From NCBI RefSeq assembly GCF_010994375.1, contig NZ_WHMA01000007.1, positions 1-62,131 on the forward strand: a DNA stretch of 62,131 nucleotides, given 5' to 3'. The stretch is from Halomonas sp. NO4 (lineage in GTDB: Bacteria; Pseudomonadota; Gammaproteobacteria; Pseudomonadales; Halomonadaceae). Below are positions 1-7,736 of this stretch, piece by piece (the stretch's first letter is position 1; each line of letters starts with the position of its first letter). The notes under the pieces are model-generated. The model did no database searches, was not told the origin of the DNA, and saw only the letters and a program-made list of their open reading frames with translations. The position numbers were made by a program, and so were the translations under genes.

Positions 1-57
1 CCGAGGCACCACCCTCGGGAACAGCGCCAGTCAGGCGCTGCGCGCCATGCCTGGCGC
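1..57 (-). other. three consecutive small hairpins downstream of livM
   Basis: Three inverted repeats follow one another: CCGAGG/CCTCGG at 1-6 and 13-18, CAGCGCC/GGCGCTG at 22-28 and 34-40, and GCGCCA/TGGCGC at 42-47 and 52-57. They lie beyond the livM terminator. No gene is visible here, and the structure may continue outside the window. They could be further terminator stems or part of a palindromic repeat cluster. Confidence 0.45.
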
Positions 58-62
58 ACAAC

Positions 63-86
63 AAAAAGGCGCCCCGCAGGGCGCCT
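63..86 (-). terminator. Rho-independent terminator of the liv operon
   Basis: Stem GGCGCCC (68-74) pairs with GGGCGCC (79-85) around a 4-nt loop. On the minus strand the stem is followed by a U-run (A-run at 63-67 on the plus strand). It lies about 20 bases after the livM stop codon. Confidence 0.85.
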
Positions 87-106
87 GAATCCAGTGTGAC
101 TGGCTA

Positions 107-1096
107 TCACTTGAAGTTCTTGCGCACGACCTTGAGCGCTTCGCCGACGATGCCGCTGCGGAAGCTCAGCACGCAGACCACGAAGATCAGGCCTAGGATG
201 GGGCTCACCCAGTTGCCCAGCGGCGACTGCGCCAGGGTGTGCTGCAGGCTGACCACCAGGCCGGCCCCCACTACCGGGCCGAACAGCGTGCCCACGCCGC
301 CCAGCAGGGTCATCAGGATCACCTCGCCGGACATGTGCCAGTGGGCATCGGTGAGCGAGGCGAGCTGGAAGACCACTGTCTTGGTCGACCCCGCCAGGCC
401 GGCAAGCCCTGCCGAGAGCACGAAGGCCAGCAGCTTGTAGGCATCGACGTTGTAGCCCAGCGACACGGCGCGCGGCTCGTTCTCGCGGATCGCCTTGAGC
501 ACCTGGCCATAGGGCGAGTGAACGGCGCGCTGGACGATGGCGAAGCCGATCAGGAAGACCGCGAAGACGAAGTAGTACATCGCCAGGTTGCTCTCCAGGC
601 TGATGAGGCCGAACAGCGCCCCACGCGGTACACCGTGCAGGCCGTCCTCGCCGCCGGTGAAGGGCGACTGGATGAAGACGAAGAACATCAGCTGGGCCAG
701 CGCCAGGGTCACCATGGCGAAGTAGATGCCCTGGCGGCGAATGGAGAGCGCGCCGAACACCGTGCCCAGCGCCAGGGCCGCGGCGGTGCCGGCGAGGATG
801 CCCGTTTCCGGGGTCAGACCGGGGTAGCTCGCCAGCAGATAGCCGGTCACGTAGCCGCCCGTGGCGAGGAAGGCGGCGTGCCCGAAGGAGAGCAGGCCGG
901 CATAGCCGAGCAGCAGGTTGAAGGCGCAGGCGAACAGCGCGAAGCACAACACCTTCATCAGGAACACCGGGTAGGCGGCGAAGGGCGCCACCAGGCCCAC
1001 GACCAACAGCGCCAGGTAGAAGAGGTTGCGGCGCTGGGAGGCGCGACGGGCGCGCTCCATGGCGGGCGTCAGGGTTTGCGTCGTGGCCATTGTCAT
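107..1096 (-). CDS. livM: branched-chain amino acid-type ABC transporter permease LivM
   Basis: This is the second inner-membrane permease of a HAAT-family ABC importer. The 329-residue protein is rich in hydrophobic helices and carries the LivM-type segment around GYAGLLSFGHAAF in its N-terminal third. The frame stays open further upstream, but the ATG at 1096 is chosen because it overlaps the livH stop codon as ATGA, showing translational coupling, and because LivM proteins are of this size. It is the last gene of livG-livF-binding protein-livH-livM and is followed at once by a terminator. Substrate specificity cannot be read from the permease; relatives carry branched-chain amino acids, amides or urea. 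Confidence 0.9.
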   Translation of the reverse strand: MTMATTQTLTPAMERARRASQRRNLFYLALLVVGLVAPFAAYPVFLMKVLCFALFACAFNLLLGYAGLLSFGHAAFLATGGYVTGYLLASYPGLTPETGILAGTAAALALGTVFGALSIRRQGIYFAMVTLALAQLMFFVFIQSPFTGGEDGLHGVPRGALFGLISLESNLAMYYFVFAVFLIGFAIVQRAVHSPYGQVLKAIRENEPRAVSLGYNVDAYKLLAFVLSAGLAGLAGSTKTVVFQLASLTDAHWHMSGEVILMTLLGGVGTLFGPVVGAGLVVSLQHTLAQSPLGNWVSPILGLIFVVCVLSFRSGIVGEALKVVRKNFK

Positions 1097-1980
1097 GCCT
1101 CCTTGCCGAAGAGTCCGGCGGGCCGCAGCATCAGGACGAGGATCATCACCAGGAAGATCACGGTGTTGGCGGCCTCGGGGTAGTACACCTTGGTGAGGCC
1201 TTCGACCAGGCCCATGCCCAGGCCGGTGAGGATGGCGCCGAGGATCGAGCCCATGCCGCCGATCACCACCACGGCGAAGACCACGATCAAGAGGTTGGCC
1301 CCCATGGTCGGCGACACCGGGTAGAGCGGCGCGGCCAGCACCCCGGCGAAGGCGGCGAGCGCCACGCCGAAGCCGTAGGTGAGGGTGATCAACTGGGGCA
1401 CGTTGACGCCGAAGGCCTGCATCAGCGCCGGGTTCTCGGTGCCGGCGCGCAGGTAGGCGCCAAGCCGGGTGCGCTCGATGACGAACCAAGTGCCCAGGCA
1501 CACCACCAGCGCCGCCACCAGCACCCAGGCGCGATAGGTGGGCAGGAACATGAAGCCCAGCTGGAAACCGCCCTGCAGGGCCTCGGGCGTGGGGTAACGA
1601 GCGCCGGAAACGCCGAAGAAATTGACCAGGGAGCCCTCGAAGATCAGCGCCAGGCCGAAGGTGAGCAGCAGCCCGTAGAGATGGTCGAGATGGCCGATAC
1701 GGCGCAGCAGGAAGCGCTCGATCAGCATACCGAACGCCCCAACCACCAGCGGCGCCAGCAGCAGCGAGGCCCAGTAGCCGATGCCCAGGTACTGCATCCC
1801 CAGCAGGGTGGCGAAGGCCCCGAGCATGTACATGGCGCCATGGGCGAAGTTGACGATCTTCAGCAGGCCGAAGATCACCGCCAGGCCCAGGCTCAGCAGG
1901 GCGTAGAAGGCGCCGTTGATCAGGCCCAGCATCAGCTGGCCCATGAACACCGCCAACGGCACCCCGAATATCATCGTCAT
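1093..1980 (-). CDS. livH: branched-chain amino acid-type ABC transporter permease LivH
   Basis: This 295-residue inner-membrane permease is the partner of LivM and should form the heterodimeric channel of the importer. It shows the LivH-type N-terminus with a first helix containing GLINGAFYALLSLGLA, followed by FAHGAMYMLGAF, a hallmark of this family. Its stop overlaps the livM start by 4 bases. It is separated from the upstream binding-protein gene by 60 bases that hold a very stable hairpin. The length is normal for LivH. Confidence 0.9.
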   Translation of the reverse strand: MTMIFGVPLAVFMGQLMLGLINGAFYALLSLGLAVIFGLLKIVNFAHGAMYMLGAFATLLGMQYLGIGYWASLLLAPLVVGAFGMLIERFLLRRIGHLDHLYGLLLTFGLALIFEGSLVNFFGVSGARYPTPEALQGGFQLGFMFLPTYRAWVLVAALVVCLGTWFVIERTRLGAYLRAGTENPALMQAFGVNVPQLITLTYGFGVALAAFAGVLAAPLYPVSPTMGANLLIVVFAVVVIGGMGSILGAILTGLGMGLVEGLTKVYYPEAANTVIFLVMILVLMLRPAGLFGKEA

Positions 1981-2005
1981 GTCAGATTCTCCTCGCCGTC
2001 AGAGG

Positions 2006-2027
2006 GGCGGCGGCTTGCGCCGCCGCC
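2006..2027 (-). other. intercistronic GNRA hairpin after the binding-protein gene
   Basis: GGCGGCGGC (2006-2014) pairs perfectly with GCCGCCGCC (2019-2027). On the transcribed (minus) strand the loop is GCAA, a GNRA tetraloop. There is no U-run, so it is unlikely to be a full terminator. It sits directly 3' of the periplasmic binding-protein gene, where such hairpins commonly protect mRNA so that the binding protein is made in excess over the permeases. Confidence 0.7.
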
Positions 2028-2040
2028 GTTCGTGCCGCGC

Positions 2041-3261
2041 TCAGTTCTGAACCAGGTCACACTGGCTTTCGGAGAGCGGGCGGTAGGCCTCGTCGGCCGG
2101 GATAGTGGCGAGAATCTCGTAGAGATCCCACTCGTGGGTGGCATCGGCCGGCGACTTGACCTCGGCGAGGTACATGTCGTGAACCATGCGGCCATCCTCA
2201 CGGATGCGGCCGTTGCGGGCGAAGAAGTCCTCGATGGGCTGCTCCATCATGTAGCTGCGCACCGTCTGGGCATCGTCGCTGCCGGTCGCCTCGACGGCCT
2301 TCAGGTAGTGCATGGTGCTGGAATAGACCCCCGCCTGGACCATGGTCGGCATGCGGCCCACGCGCTCGTAATAGCGCTCGGCCCACTCGCGGGATTGGTC
2401 ATCCATGTTCCAGTACCAGCCGGTGGTGAGCAGCAGGCCCTGGGTGGTCTCGAGGCCCATGGCGTAGACGTCGTTGAGGAACACCAGCAGACCGGCCAGC
2501 TGCTGGCCACCCTGCACCACGCCGAACTGGCTCGCCGTGTTGATGGCGTTGACCGTGTCGGCACCGGCGTTGGCCAGACCGATGATATCGGCCCCGGAGC
2601 CCTGCGCCTGGAGGATGTAGGAGGAGAAATCCTCGGTCGGGAAGGGATGGCGAATGCGGTCGACGATGGTGCCGCCGTTGTCGGTGACCACCTTCTCCAC
2701 GTCGCTTTCCAGGGCATGGCCGAAGGCGTAGTCGGCGGTGAGCATGAACCAGGTGTCGCCGCCCTGTTCGACGACCGCCTTGGCGGTGCCATTGGCCAGC
2801 GGGTAGGTGTCGTAGACCCAGTGGATGTGGTTGGGCGTGCAGTGCTCGTTGGTGATGCTGGATGCCGCCGAGCCGGACACGATGCCCAGCTTGTCGTTGG
2901 CCTCGAGGACATTGGTCACCGCGATGGTCACCGAGGAGGCCACCATGCCGGCCACCAGGTCGACGTTGTCCTGGTCGATCCAGCCACGCACGGTATTGGC
3001 GCCCACGTCGGCGCTGTTGCGATCATCGGCGCTGAACACCTCGATGGACGCCCCGTTGACGCTGCCGCCGAAGTCCTCGATGGCCATCTGCAGCGCCTCG
3101 AGGCCGCCCGGGCCAGCCAGGTCGCGGTAGGTACCCGACATGTCGGCCAGGTAGCCGATGCGCACCTCGCCGTCGCTGATCTCGGCCTGGGCGCTGGTCG
3201 CCATCATGGCGGTGGCGGCGATGGCGATGCTGCTGGCGAGTGTCTTCTTGATGAAGGTCAT
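2041..3261 (-). CDS. periplasmic substrate-binding protein of the HAAT ABC importer
   Basis: A 406-residue protein with a signal peptide (KK near the N-terminus, hydrophobic core, cleavage probably after TSAQA, about residue 26). The mature part follows the Peripla_BP_6 / Leu-Ile-Val-binding fold, beginning with VRIGYLADMSGTYRDL. It captures the ligand in the periplasm and delivers it to LivHM. The gene lies between livF and livH and is preceded by a small hairpin (GGCCCC/GGGGC, 3274-3287) just upstream of its Shine-Dalgarno sequence, and followed by the GNRA hairpin. The ligand is unknown: this subfamily is usually annotated as branched-chain amino acid binding, but that is by family only. 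Confidence 0.88.
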   Translation of the reverse strand: MTFIKKTLASSIAIAATAMMATSAQAEISDGEVRIGYLADMSGTYRDLAGPGGLEALQMAIEDFGGSVNGASIEVFSADDRNSADVGANTVRGWIDQDNVDLVAGMVASSVTIAVTNVLEANDKLGIVSGSAASSITNEHCTPNHIHWVYDTYPLANGTAKAVVEQGGDTWFMLTADYAFGHALESDVEKVVTDNGGTIVDRIRHPFPTEDFSSYILQAQGSGADIIGLANAGADTVNAINTASQFGVVQGGQQLAGLLVFLNDVYAMGLETTQGLLLTTGWYWNMDDQSREWAERYYERVGRMPTMVQAGVYSSTMHYLKAVEATGSDDAQTVRSYMMEQPIEDFFARNGRIREDGRMVHDMYLAEVKSPADATHEWDLYEILATIPADEAYRPLSESQCDLVQN

Positions 3262-3370
3262 TATCGTCTCCTCGGCCCCGATGGGGCTGTTGTTGTTGTT
3301 GCTGACGTTTTGCAGCGATGGGTTGTGGTGGGTGGAAGGCTCGACGCCTGGTGTGGCGCCGGGGCAGTGC

Positions 3371-4123
3371 TCAGACCCCCAGCAGGGAATGCAGGTGCTC
3401 GCGACGCGACGGCAGCTCGGCAGCCGAGATCTGCTCGATGATGCGCCCGTGCTCCATCACGTAGTGGCGGTCGGCCAGGGGCGCGGCGAAGCGGAAGTTC
3501 TGCTCCACCAGCACGATGGTCATGCCGCGTGCCTTGAGCTTGACCAGCACTTCGCCGAGCGTCTGGACGATGACCGGAGCCAGCCCCTCGGTGATCTCGT
3601 CGAGCAGCAGCAGCCGCGCACCGGTACGCAGGATGCGCGCCATGGCCAGCATCTGCTGCTCCCCGCCCGAGAGCCGCGTGCCCTGGCTGCGACGCCGCTC
3701 GTAGAGGTTGGGGAACATCTCGTAGATCTCGTCGATGGACATGCCCCCGGAGCGTACCGTGGGCGGCAGCAGCAGGTTCTCCTCGACGTCGAGACTGGCG
3801 AAGATGCCGCGCTCCTCGGGGCAATAGCCTACCCCCAGCCGCGGGATGCGGTGCGGCTTGACGTTGAGCGTCTCGTTGCCGTTGATCATGATCGAGCCGG
3901 TGCGCCGGCCCACCATATTCATGATCGACTTGAGCGTGGTGCTGCGCCCGGCGCCATTGCGCCCGAGCAGGGTCACCAGTTCACCGCGCTTCACGTCGAA
4001 GTCGACGCCGTGCAGGATGTGCGACTCGCCGTAGAAGGCGTGCAGGTCGCTGACGCGCAGCATCTCGGCACCGTCATGGTCCTGGTAGGGAGTGACGCTG
4101 GGCTGTTCGGCGAGCTGGTTCAT
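3371..4123 (-). CDS. livF: ABC transporter ATP-binding protein LivF (Walker A Lys replaced by Arg)
   Basis: One of two cytoplasmic ATPases that power the importer; 250 residues from the ATG at 4123, which overlaps the livG stop as ATGA. A longer open frame exists but its extension is not ABC-like. Visible motifs are Walker A GRNGAGRST (residues 54-62), signature LSGGE (151-155), Walker B LLLLDE (171-176) and Q208 in the H-loop position. The invariant Walker A lysine is Arg60. From memory, a group of LivF-like proteins shares GRNGAGR, so this is probably an inherited subfamily trait rather than a mutation. The signature motif is intact, so LivF should complete the ATP site of LivG. Confidence 0.9.
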   Translation of the reverse strand: MNQLAEQPSVTPYQDHDGAEMLRVSDLHAFYGESHILHGVDFDVKRGELVTLLGRNGAGRSTTLKSIMNMVGRRTGSIMINGNETLNVKPHRIPRLGVGYCPEERGIFASLDVEENLLLPPTVRSGGMSIDEIYEMFPNLYERRRSQGTRLSGGEQQMLAMARILRTGARLLLLDEITEGLAPVIVQTLGEVLVKLKARGMTIVLVEQNFRFAAPLADRHYVMEHGRIIEQISAAELPSRREHLHSLLGV

Positions 4124-4893
4124 GCCCCGGCCTCCTCTTCGGCGACTTCGCTGCCCATGTAGGCTTCCTTGACGCGCGGATCCGCGGAGACGCTGGCGTA
4201 GTCGCCCTCGGCGAGCACGCTGCCGCGCGCCAGTACGGTGATGCGGTCGCAAAGACGGCTGACCACGCTGAGGTTGTGCTCCACCATCAGCACGGTGCGC
4301 CCTTGGGCCACGCGGCGAATCAGCTCGACGATGCGGTCGACGTCCTCGGCGCCCATGCCCTGGGTCGGCTCATCGAGCAGCATCAGCGTGGGGTCCATGG
4401 CCAGGGTGGTGGCCACCTCCAGCGCGCGCTTGCGCCCGTAGGGCATCTCCACGGTGAGCACGTCGGCATAGTCAACGAGGCCCACTTCGTCGAGCAGCGC
4501 CATGGCGCGCTCGTTGAGCGGCTCGAGGGTGCGCTCGGACTTCCAGAAGTGGAAGGAAGTGCCCATGGGACGCTGCAGCGCCACCCGTACGTTCTCCAGC
4601 GCGGTCATGTGGCCGAACACCGCGGAGATCTGGAAGGAGCGCACCAAGCCCTTGCGGGCGATCTCGTTGGCTTTCATGCCGGTGATCGCCTTGCCGCGAT
4701 AGAGGATCTCGCCGCGGGTCGGCGGCAGGAACTTGGTGAGCAGATTGAAGACGGTCGTCTTGCCGGCCCCGTTGGGCCCGATCAAGGCGTGAATGTGGCC
4801 TTCCCGAACCTGCAGGTTGACGTCGTCCACGGCGGTGAAGCCGCGAAATTCCTTGGTCAACCCACGGGTTTCGAGTGCGAACTCCTGGGTCAT
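4120..4893 (-). CDS. livG: ABC transporter ATP-binding protein LivG (degenerate signature motif)
   Basis: Second cytoplasmic ATPase of the importer, 257 residues and the first gene of the operon. Walker A is canonical (GPNGAGKT, 39-46), Q-loop Q88, Walker B LMLLDE (170-175), switch His206. The signature, normally LSYGQ in LivG, reads MPYGR (150-154). Upstream (4894-5100) lie tandem operator-like repeats and a 14-bp palindrome that probably control the operon. The intact Walker A here pairs with the intact LivF signature, while the degenerate signature faces the altered LivF Walker A. Confidence 0.9.
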   Translation of the reverse strand: MTQEFALETRGLTKEFRGFTAVDDVNLQVREGHIHALIGPNGAGKTTVFNLLTKFLPPTRGEILYRGKAITGMKANEIARKGLVRSFQISAVFGHMTALENVRVALQRPMGTSFHFWKSERTLEPLNERAMALLDEVGLVDYADVLTVEMPYGRKRALEVATTLAMDPTLMLLDEPTQGMGAEDVDRIVELIRRVAQGRTVLMVEHNLSVVSRLCDRITVLARGSVLAEGDYASVSADPRVKEAYMGSEVAEEEAGA

Positions 4894-4933
4894 GTGGCGT
4901 CCTCTCTGGACCGCCGCTGGCGATCCGCCGTTG

Positions 4934-4973
4934 CTGACAATTGTTGTCGTTGTCTGACAATTGTTGTCGTTGT
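4934..4973. promoter_or_regulatory. perfect 20-bp tandem repeat upstream of livG, candidate operator
   Basis: CTGACAATTGTTGTCGTTGT occurs twice without a gap (4934-4953 and 4954-4973), 41 bases upstream of the livG start. The junction creates the palindrome TTGTC-T-GACAA (4950-4960), and each unit contains ACAATTGT. The TTGTCNGACAA form fits the general pattern of GntR/FCD-family operators; the assignment is inference. The helical spacing of 20 bp (about two turns) suits cooperative binding by a regulator. Confidence 0.6.
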
Positions 4974-4999
4974 AGAGAAGGCTCAGGACTCTCTAACCT

Positions 5000-5013
5000 T
5001 TACGTTAACGTAA
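5000..5013. promoter_or_regulatory. 14-bp perfect palindrome TTACGTTAACGTAA
   Basis: A perfect palindrome, flanked by a further inverted pair CTCTA (4991-4995) and TAGAG (5015-5019). It lies 107 bases upstream of livG. It resembles, from memory, operators of the MerR-family LiuR regulator of branched-chain amino acid catabolism in proteobacteria, which would suit a HAAT transporter. No liuR gene is in the window. Confidence 0.5.
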
Positions 5014-5100
5014 GCTAGAGGACTCGCCACGAGGGAGCAATAGCTGAATCGTCGAACTCGACCAATGGCGTAGCCCCCCGCCACTTCAGTAGCTTGCAAA

Positions 5101-5130
5101 CAAAAACGCGATGCCTCGACAGGCATCGCG
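5101..5130 (-). terminator. Rho-independent terminator of sdaA
   Basis: A 10-bp perfect stem, CGCGATGCCT (5107-5116) with AGGCATCGCG (5121-5130), and a 4-nt loop. On the minus strand it is followed by TTTTTG. It lies 43 bases after the sdaA stop and insulates sdaA from the liv operon. Confidence 0.9.
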
Positions 5131-5172
5131 TGATCCAGCGGTAGACGACTGATCTGGCAGCGATTCGGTGTT

Positions 5173-6552
5173 TCAGCACTCGATGGCGTTGACGGCGAGA
5201 CCGCCGCGGGAGGTCTCCTTGTACTTGTCCTGCATGTCGCGACCGGTGTCGCGCATGGTGCGGATCGCCTTGTCCAGGGAGATAAAGTGCTCACCGTCGC
5301 CACGCAGCGCCATCTGGGCGGCGTTGATCGCCTTGACCGAGGCGATGGCGTTGCGCTCGATGCAGGGCACCTGCACCAGCCCGCCCACCGGGTCGCAGGT
5401 CAGCCCCAGGTTGTGCTCCAGGCCGATCTCGGCGGCATTCTCCACCTGGGCGACGCTGCCCCCCATCACCTCGGCGAGCCCCGCCGCGGCCATGGCGCAT
5501 GCCGAGCCCACCTCGCCCTGGCACCCCACCTCGGCGCCGGAGATCGAGGCGTTCTTCTTGCACAAGATGCCCACCGCGCCGGCGGTGAGCAGGAAGTCCA
5601 CCACGTCGCGCTCGCTGGCCCCCGCCTTGAACTTCATGTAGTAGTGCAGCACGGCGGGAATGATCCCCGCCGCCCCGTTGGTGGGCGCGGTGACCATGCG
5701 CCCGCCGGCGGCGTTTTCCTCGTTCACCGCCAGAGCGAAGACGTTGACCCAGTCCATGGCCGAGAAGGTGGAGGCGATCAAGCTGGTATCGTCCGCGGCG
5801 GCCAGCAGGCGGCGGTGCAGGCCGGCGGCGCGGCGGCGGACGTTGAGCCCGCCGGGCAGTACCCCCTCCTGGTCCAGCCCCTGCTCGACGCACGCCTGCA
5901 TCGCCTCCCAGATCGCCCATAGGCCGTCGCGCACTTCGGCCTCGCTGCGCCAGGCCTTCTCGTTCTCGAGCATCAGTTCGCTGATGCGCAGCCCGTGAAT
6001 GCGACACAAGGCCATGAGCTCCCCGGCGGAGTTGAAGTCATAGGGCAACGCGGTGGTGTCGCTGTCCAGCTCGCCGCGGGCCGCCTGGGCTTCGTCGACC
6101 ACGAAACCGCCACCCACCGAGTAATAGGTATTGCGGCAGAGCTCCTCGCTGTGCCCATAGGCGATCAGTGTCATGGCGTTGGGGTGGTAGGGCAGGCACT
6201 CCTCGTGCCACTGCATGTCACGCGCCCACAGGAAGGGCGTCGCCAGCCGGCCGTCGAGCAGCAGGGTGTTGGACTCCAGCAGCTCCTCGAGGCAGGGGGC
6301 GACGATCGCCGGGTCGATGGCGTCGGGGCGCTCGCCCATCAGCCCCATGATCACCGCCCGATCGGTGCTGTGGCCGGCGCCGGTGGCCGACAACGACCCG
6401 TAGAGCCGCACCTCGACCCGGGCGACGCGCTCGAGCAGCGCCTGCTCGCGCAGCGCCTGCACGAAGTCGAAGGCCGCTTTCATGGGGCCCACGGTGTGCG
6501 AGCTGGAGGGGCCGATACCGATCTTGAACAGGTCAAAGACGCTGATTGCCAT
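5173..6552 (-). CDS. sdaA: L-serine ammonia-lyase (L-serine deaminase)
   Basis: Converts L-serine to pyruvate and ammonia in the cytoplasm using a [4Fe-4S] cluster rather than PLP. The 459-residue single-chain protein has the usual fused beta and alpha domains: the N-terminal [11 protein letters not shown] motif (about 14-24), and C-terminal cysteine motifs [10 protein letters not shown] and [13 protein letters not shown] that supply cluster ligands. Length matches SdaA/SdaB of enterobacteria (about 455). It is monocistronic, ends in a strong terminator, and is divergent from a LysR regulator 188 bases away, which probably responds to serine or a related amino acid. Confidence 0.96.
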   Translation of the reverse strand: MAISVFDLFKIGIGPSSSHTVGPMKAAFDFVQALREQALLERVARVEVRLYGSLSATGAGHSTDRAVIMGLMGERPDAIDPAIVAPCLEELLESNTLLLDGRLATPFLWARDMQWHEECLPYHPNAMTLIAYGHSEELCRNTYYSVGGGFVVDEAQAARGELDSDTTALPYDFNSAGELMALCRIHGLRISELMLENEKAWRSEAEVRDGLWAIWEAMQACVEQGLDQEGVLPGGLNVRRRAAGLHRRLLAAADDTSLIASTFSAMDWVNVFALAVNEENAAGGRMVTAPTNGAAGIIPAVLHYYMKFKAGASERDVVDFLLTAGAVGILCKKNASISGAEVGCQGEVGSACAMAAAGLAEVMGGSVAQVENAAEIGLEHNLGLTCDPVGGLVQVPCIERNAIASVKAINAAQMALRGDGEHFISLDKAIRTMRDTGRDMQDKYKETSRGGLAVNAIEC

Positions 6553-6740
6553 GGGAGATCACCTCGTACGGCCCGGCTCGGCCGGGCATCATCTTGTTCG
6601 TTGCGGGGGCACGACAGGCCGCTCATGAATGAGCCATGCTAAAGCCGGTTGCCATACCACCGCCGTTGACCCTATGTTGGTGGCGTACCGCTCCACGAGC
6701 AAACGAGAATATCTCCCCCACAGTATAGAATCACTAAACC

Positions 6741-7667
6741 ATGAGCCGACTCCTCCACGCCCAGACCCACGCCTGGCTGAAAGTCTTCGCGGTCAGTGCC
6801 CGGCTGCTCTCCTTCACCCGCGCAGCCGAGGAGCTGCACGTGACCACCGGCGCCGTCAGCCAGCAGATCAAGCAGCTGGAGGCACGCCTGGGGTTCAAGC
6901 TGTTCCGCCGCCTGCCGCGGCGCCTGGAACTGACCGAGGAGGGACGTCGGCTGGCCGCCGTGGTCGACGAGGCCTATCAGTCGGTGGGCATGGAGGTGAA
7001 GCGGCTGCGCAGCGGGGTGATGAGCGGCATCCTGCGCCTGCGTAGCGTGCCGGCCTTTCTCAGCCTGTGGCTGATGCCGCGCCTGCCGCGCCTGCAGGCG
7101 CGCTTTCCCGACATCGAGCTGCAGGTGATTGCCGAGGACAGCAGCCTGTCGCTGCGCGAGGGCGAGTTCGACCTGGCCATCGACCTGGGCGACGGCCACT
7201 ACCCGGGACTCGCCGCCACCCCACTGATGGAGGAGGTGATCTTTCCGGTCTGCGCCCCCGCCCTGCTGCGCCGGCGCCCGCCACTGTCGCGCCCGGCGGA
7301 CCTGGCCTGGTATCCGCTGCTCCACGACGTCACCGCCTGGCGGGGCGGCCAGCCCTACGCCCAGTGGGAACACTACCTGCAGGCGGTGGGCGCCGAGCCG
7401 ATCAACGTGCGCCGCGGCTACACCTTCAATCGCCACCGCCTCACCCAGGAAGCCGCCATCGCCGGCATGGGCGTGGCCATGGCCCGCCAGTCCCTGCTCA
7501 CCGACGAGCTCAGAACCGGCGCACTGATCGCCCCCTTCGCCGAGCGCGTGGCCACCGGCAAGCGCTACGGCATCGTCTACCCCAGCGGCGCCCTGGACGA
7601 CCGCCGAGTCGCCGCCGTCCACGACTGGATCGTCGAGGAGGTCCGCCGTCACCAGGCCGTGGCCTGA
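6741..7667 (+). CDS. LysR-family transcriptional regulator (GcvA/DsdC-like), divergent from sdaA
   Basis: A 308-residue LysR regulator. The N-terminal winged helix-turn-helix spans about residues 20-75 (FTRAAEELHVTTGAVSQQIK), and the effector-binding domain about 95-300. The C-terminal part with YTFNRHRLTQEAAIAGMGVA resembles the GcvA/DsdC branch, whose members respond to glycine or serine. The divergent sdaA gene is the likely target. The 188-bp intergenic region has a TATAGA -10-like hexamer at 6724-6729 just before the start codon but no clear -35. The next gene starts with its own promoter. Specific function is inferred from position. Confidence 0.85.
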   Translation: MSRLLHAQTHAWLKVFAVSARLLSFTRAAEELHVTTGAVSQQIKQLEARLGFKLFRRLPRRLELTEEGRRLAAVVDEAYQSVGMEVKRLRSGVMSGILRLRSVPAFLSLWLMPRLPRLQARFPDIELQVIAEDSSLSLREGEFDLAIDLGDGHYPGLAATPLMEEVIFPVCAPALLRRRPPLSRPADLAWYPLLHDVTAWRGGQPYAQWEHYLQAVGAEPINVRRGYTFNRHRLTQEAAIAGMGVAMARQSLLTDELRTGALIAPFAERVATGKRYGIVYPSGALDDRRVAAVHDWIVEEVRRHQAVA

Positions 7668-7673
7668 GGCGCC

Positions 7674-7702
7674 TTGGCCCGCGGCGGGCATCTCTTTAGA
7701 AT
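7674..7702 (+). promoter_or_regulatory. sigma-70 promoter for the membrane-protein gene
   Basis: -35 TTGGCC (7674-7679), 17-bp spacer, -10 TAGAAT (7697-7702). It lies immediately after the lysR stop and supports a translation start downstream at 7737 rather than an upstream codon, which would lie inside the promoter. Confidence 0.65.
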
Positions 7703-7736
7703 GCCCCCGATTCACCCCTTATCGGAGCAGACCACC

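Noticed and set aside
1090..3441. A 783-codon open frame on the plus strand opposite livH and the binding-protein gene
   Set aside because: It is rich in Gln, His, Ala and Gly, a product of the third-position GC bias of the genes on the other strand. It has no family features, while the minus-strand genes match known families.
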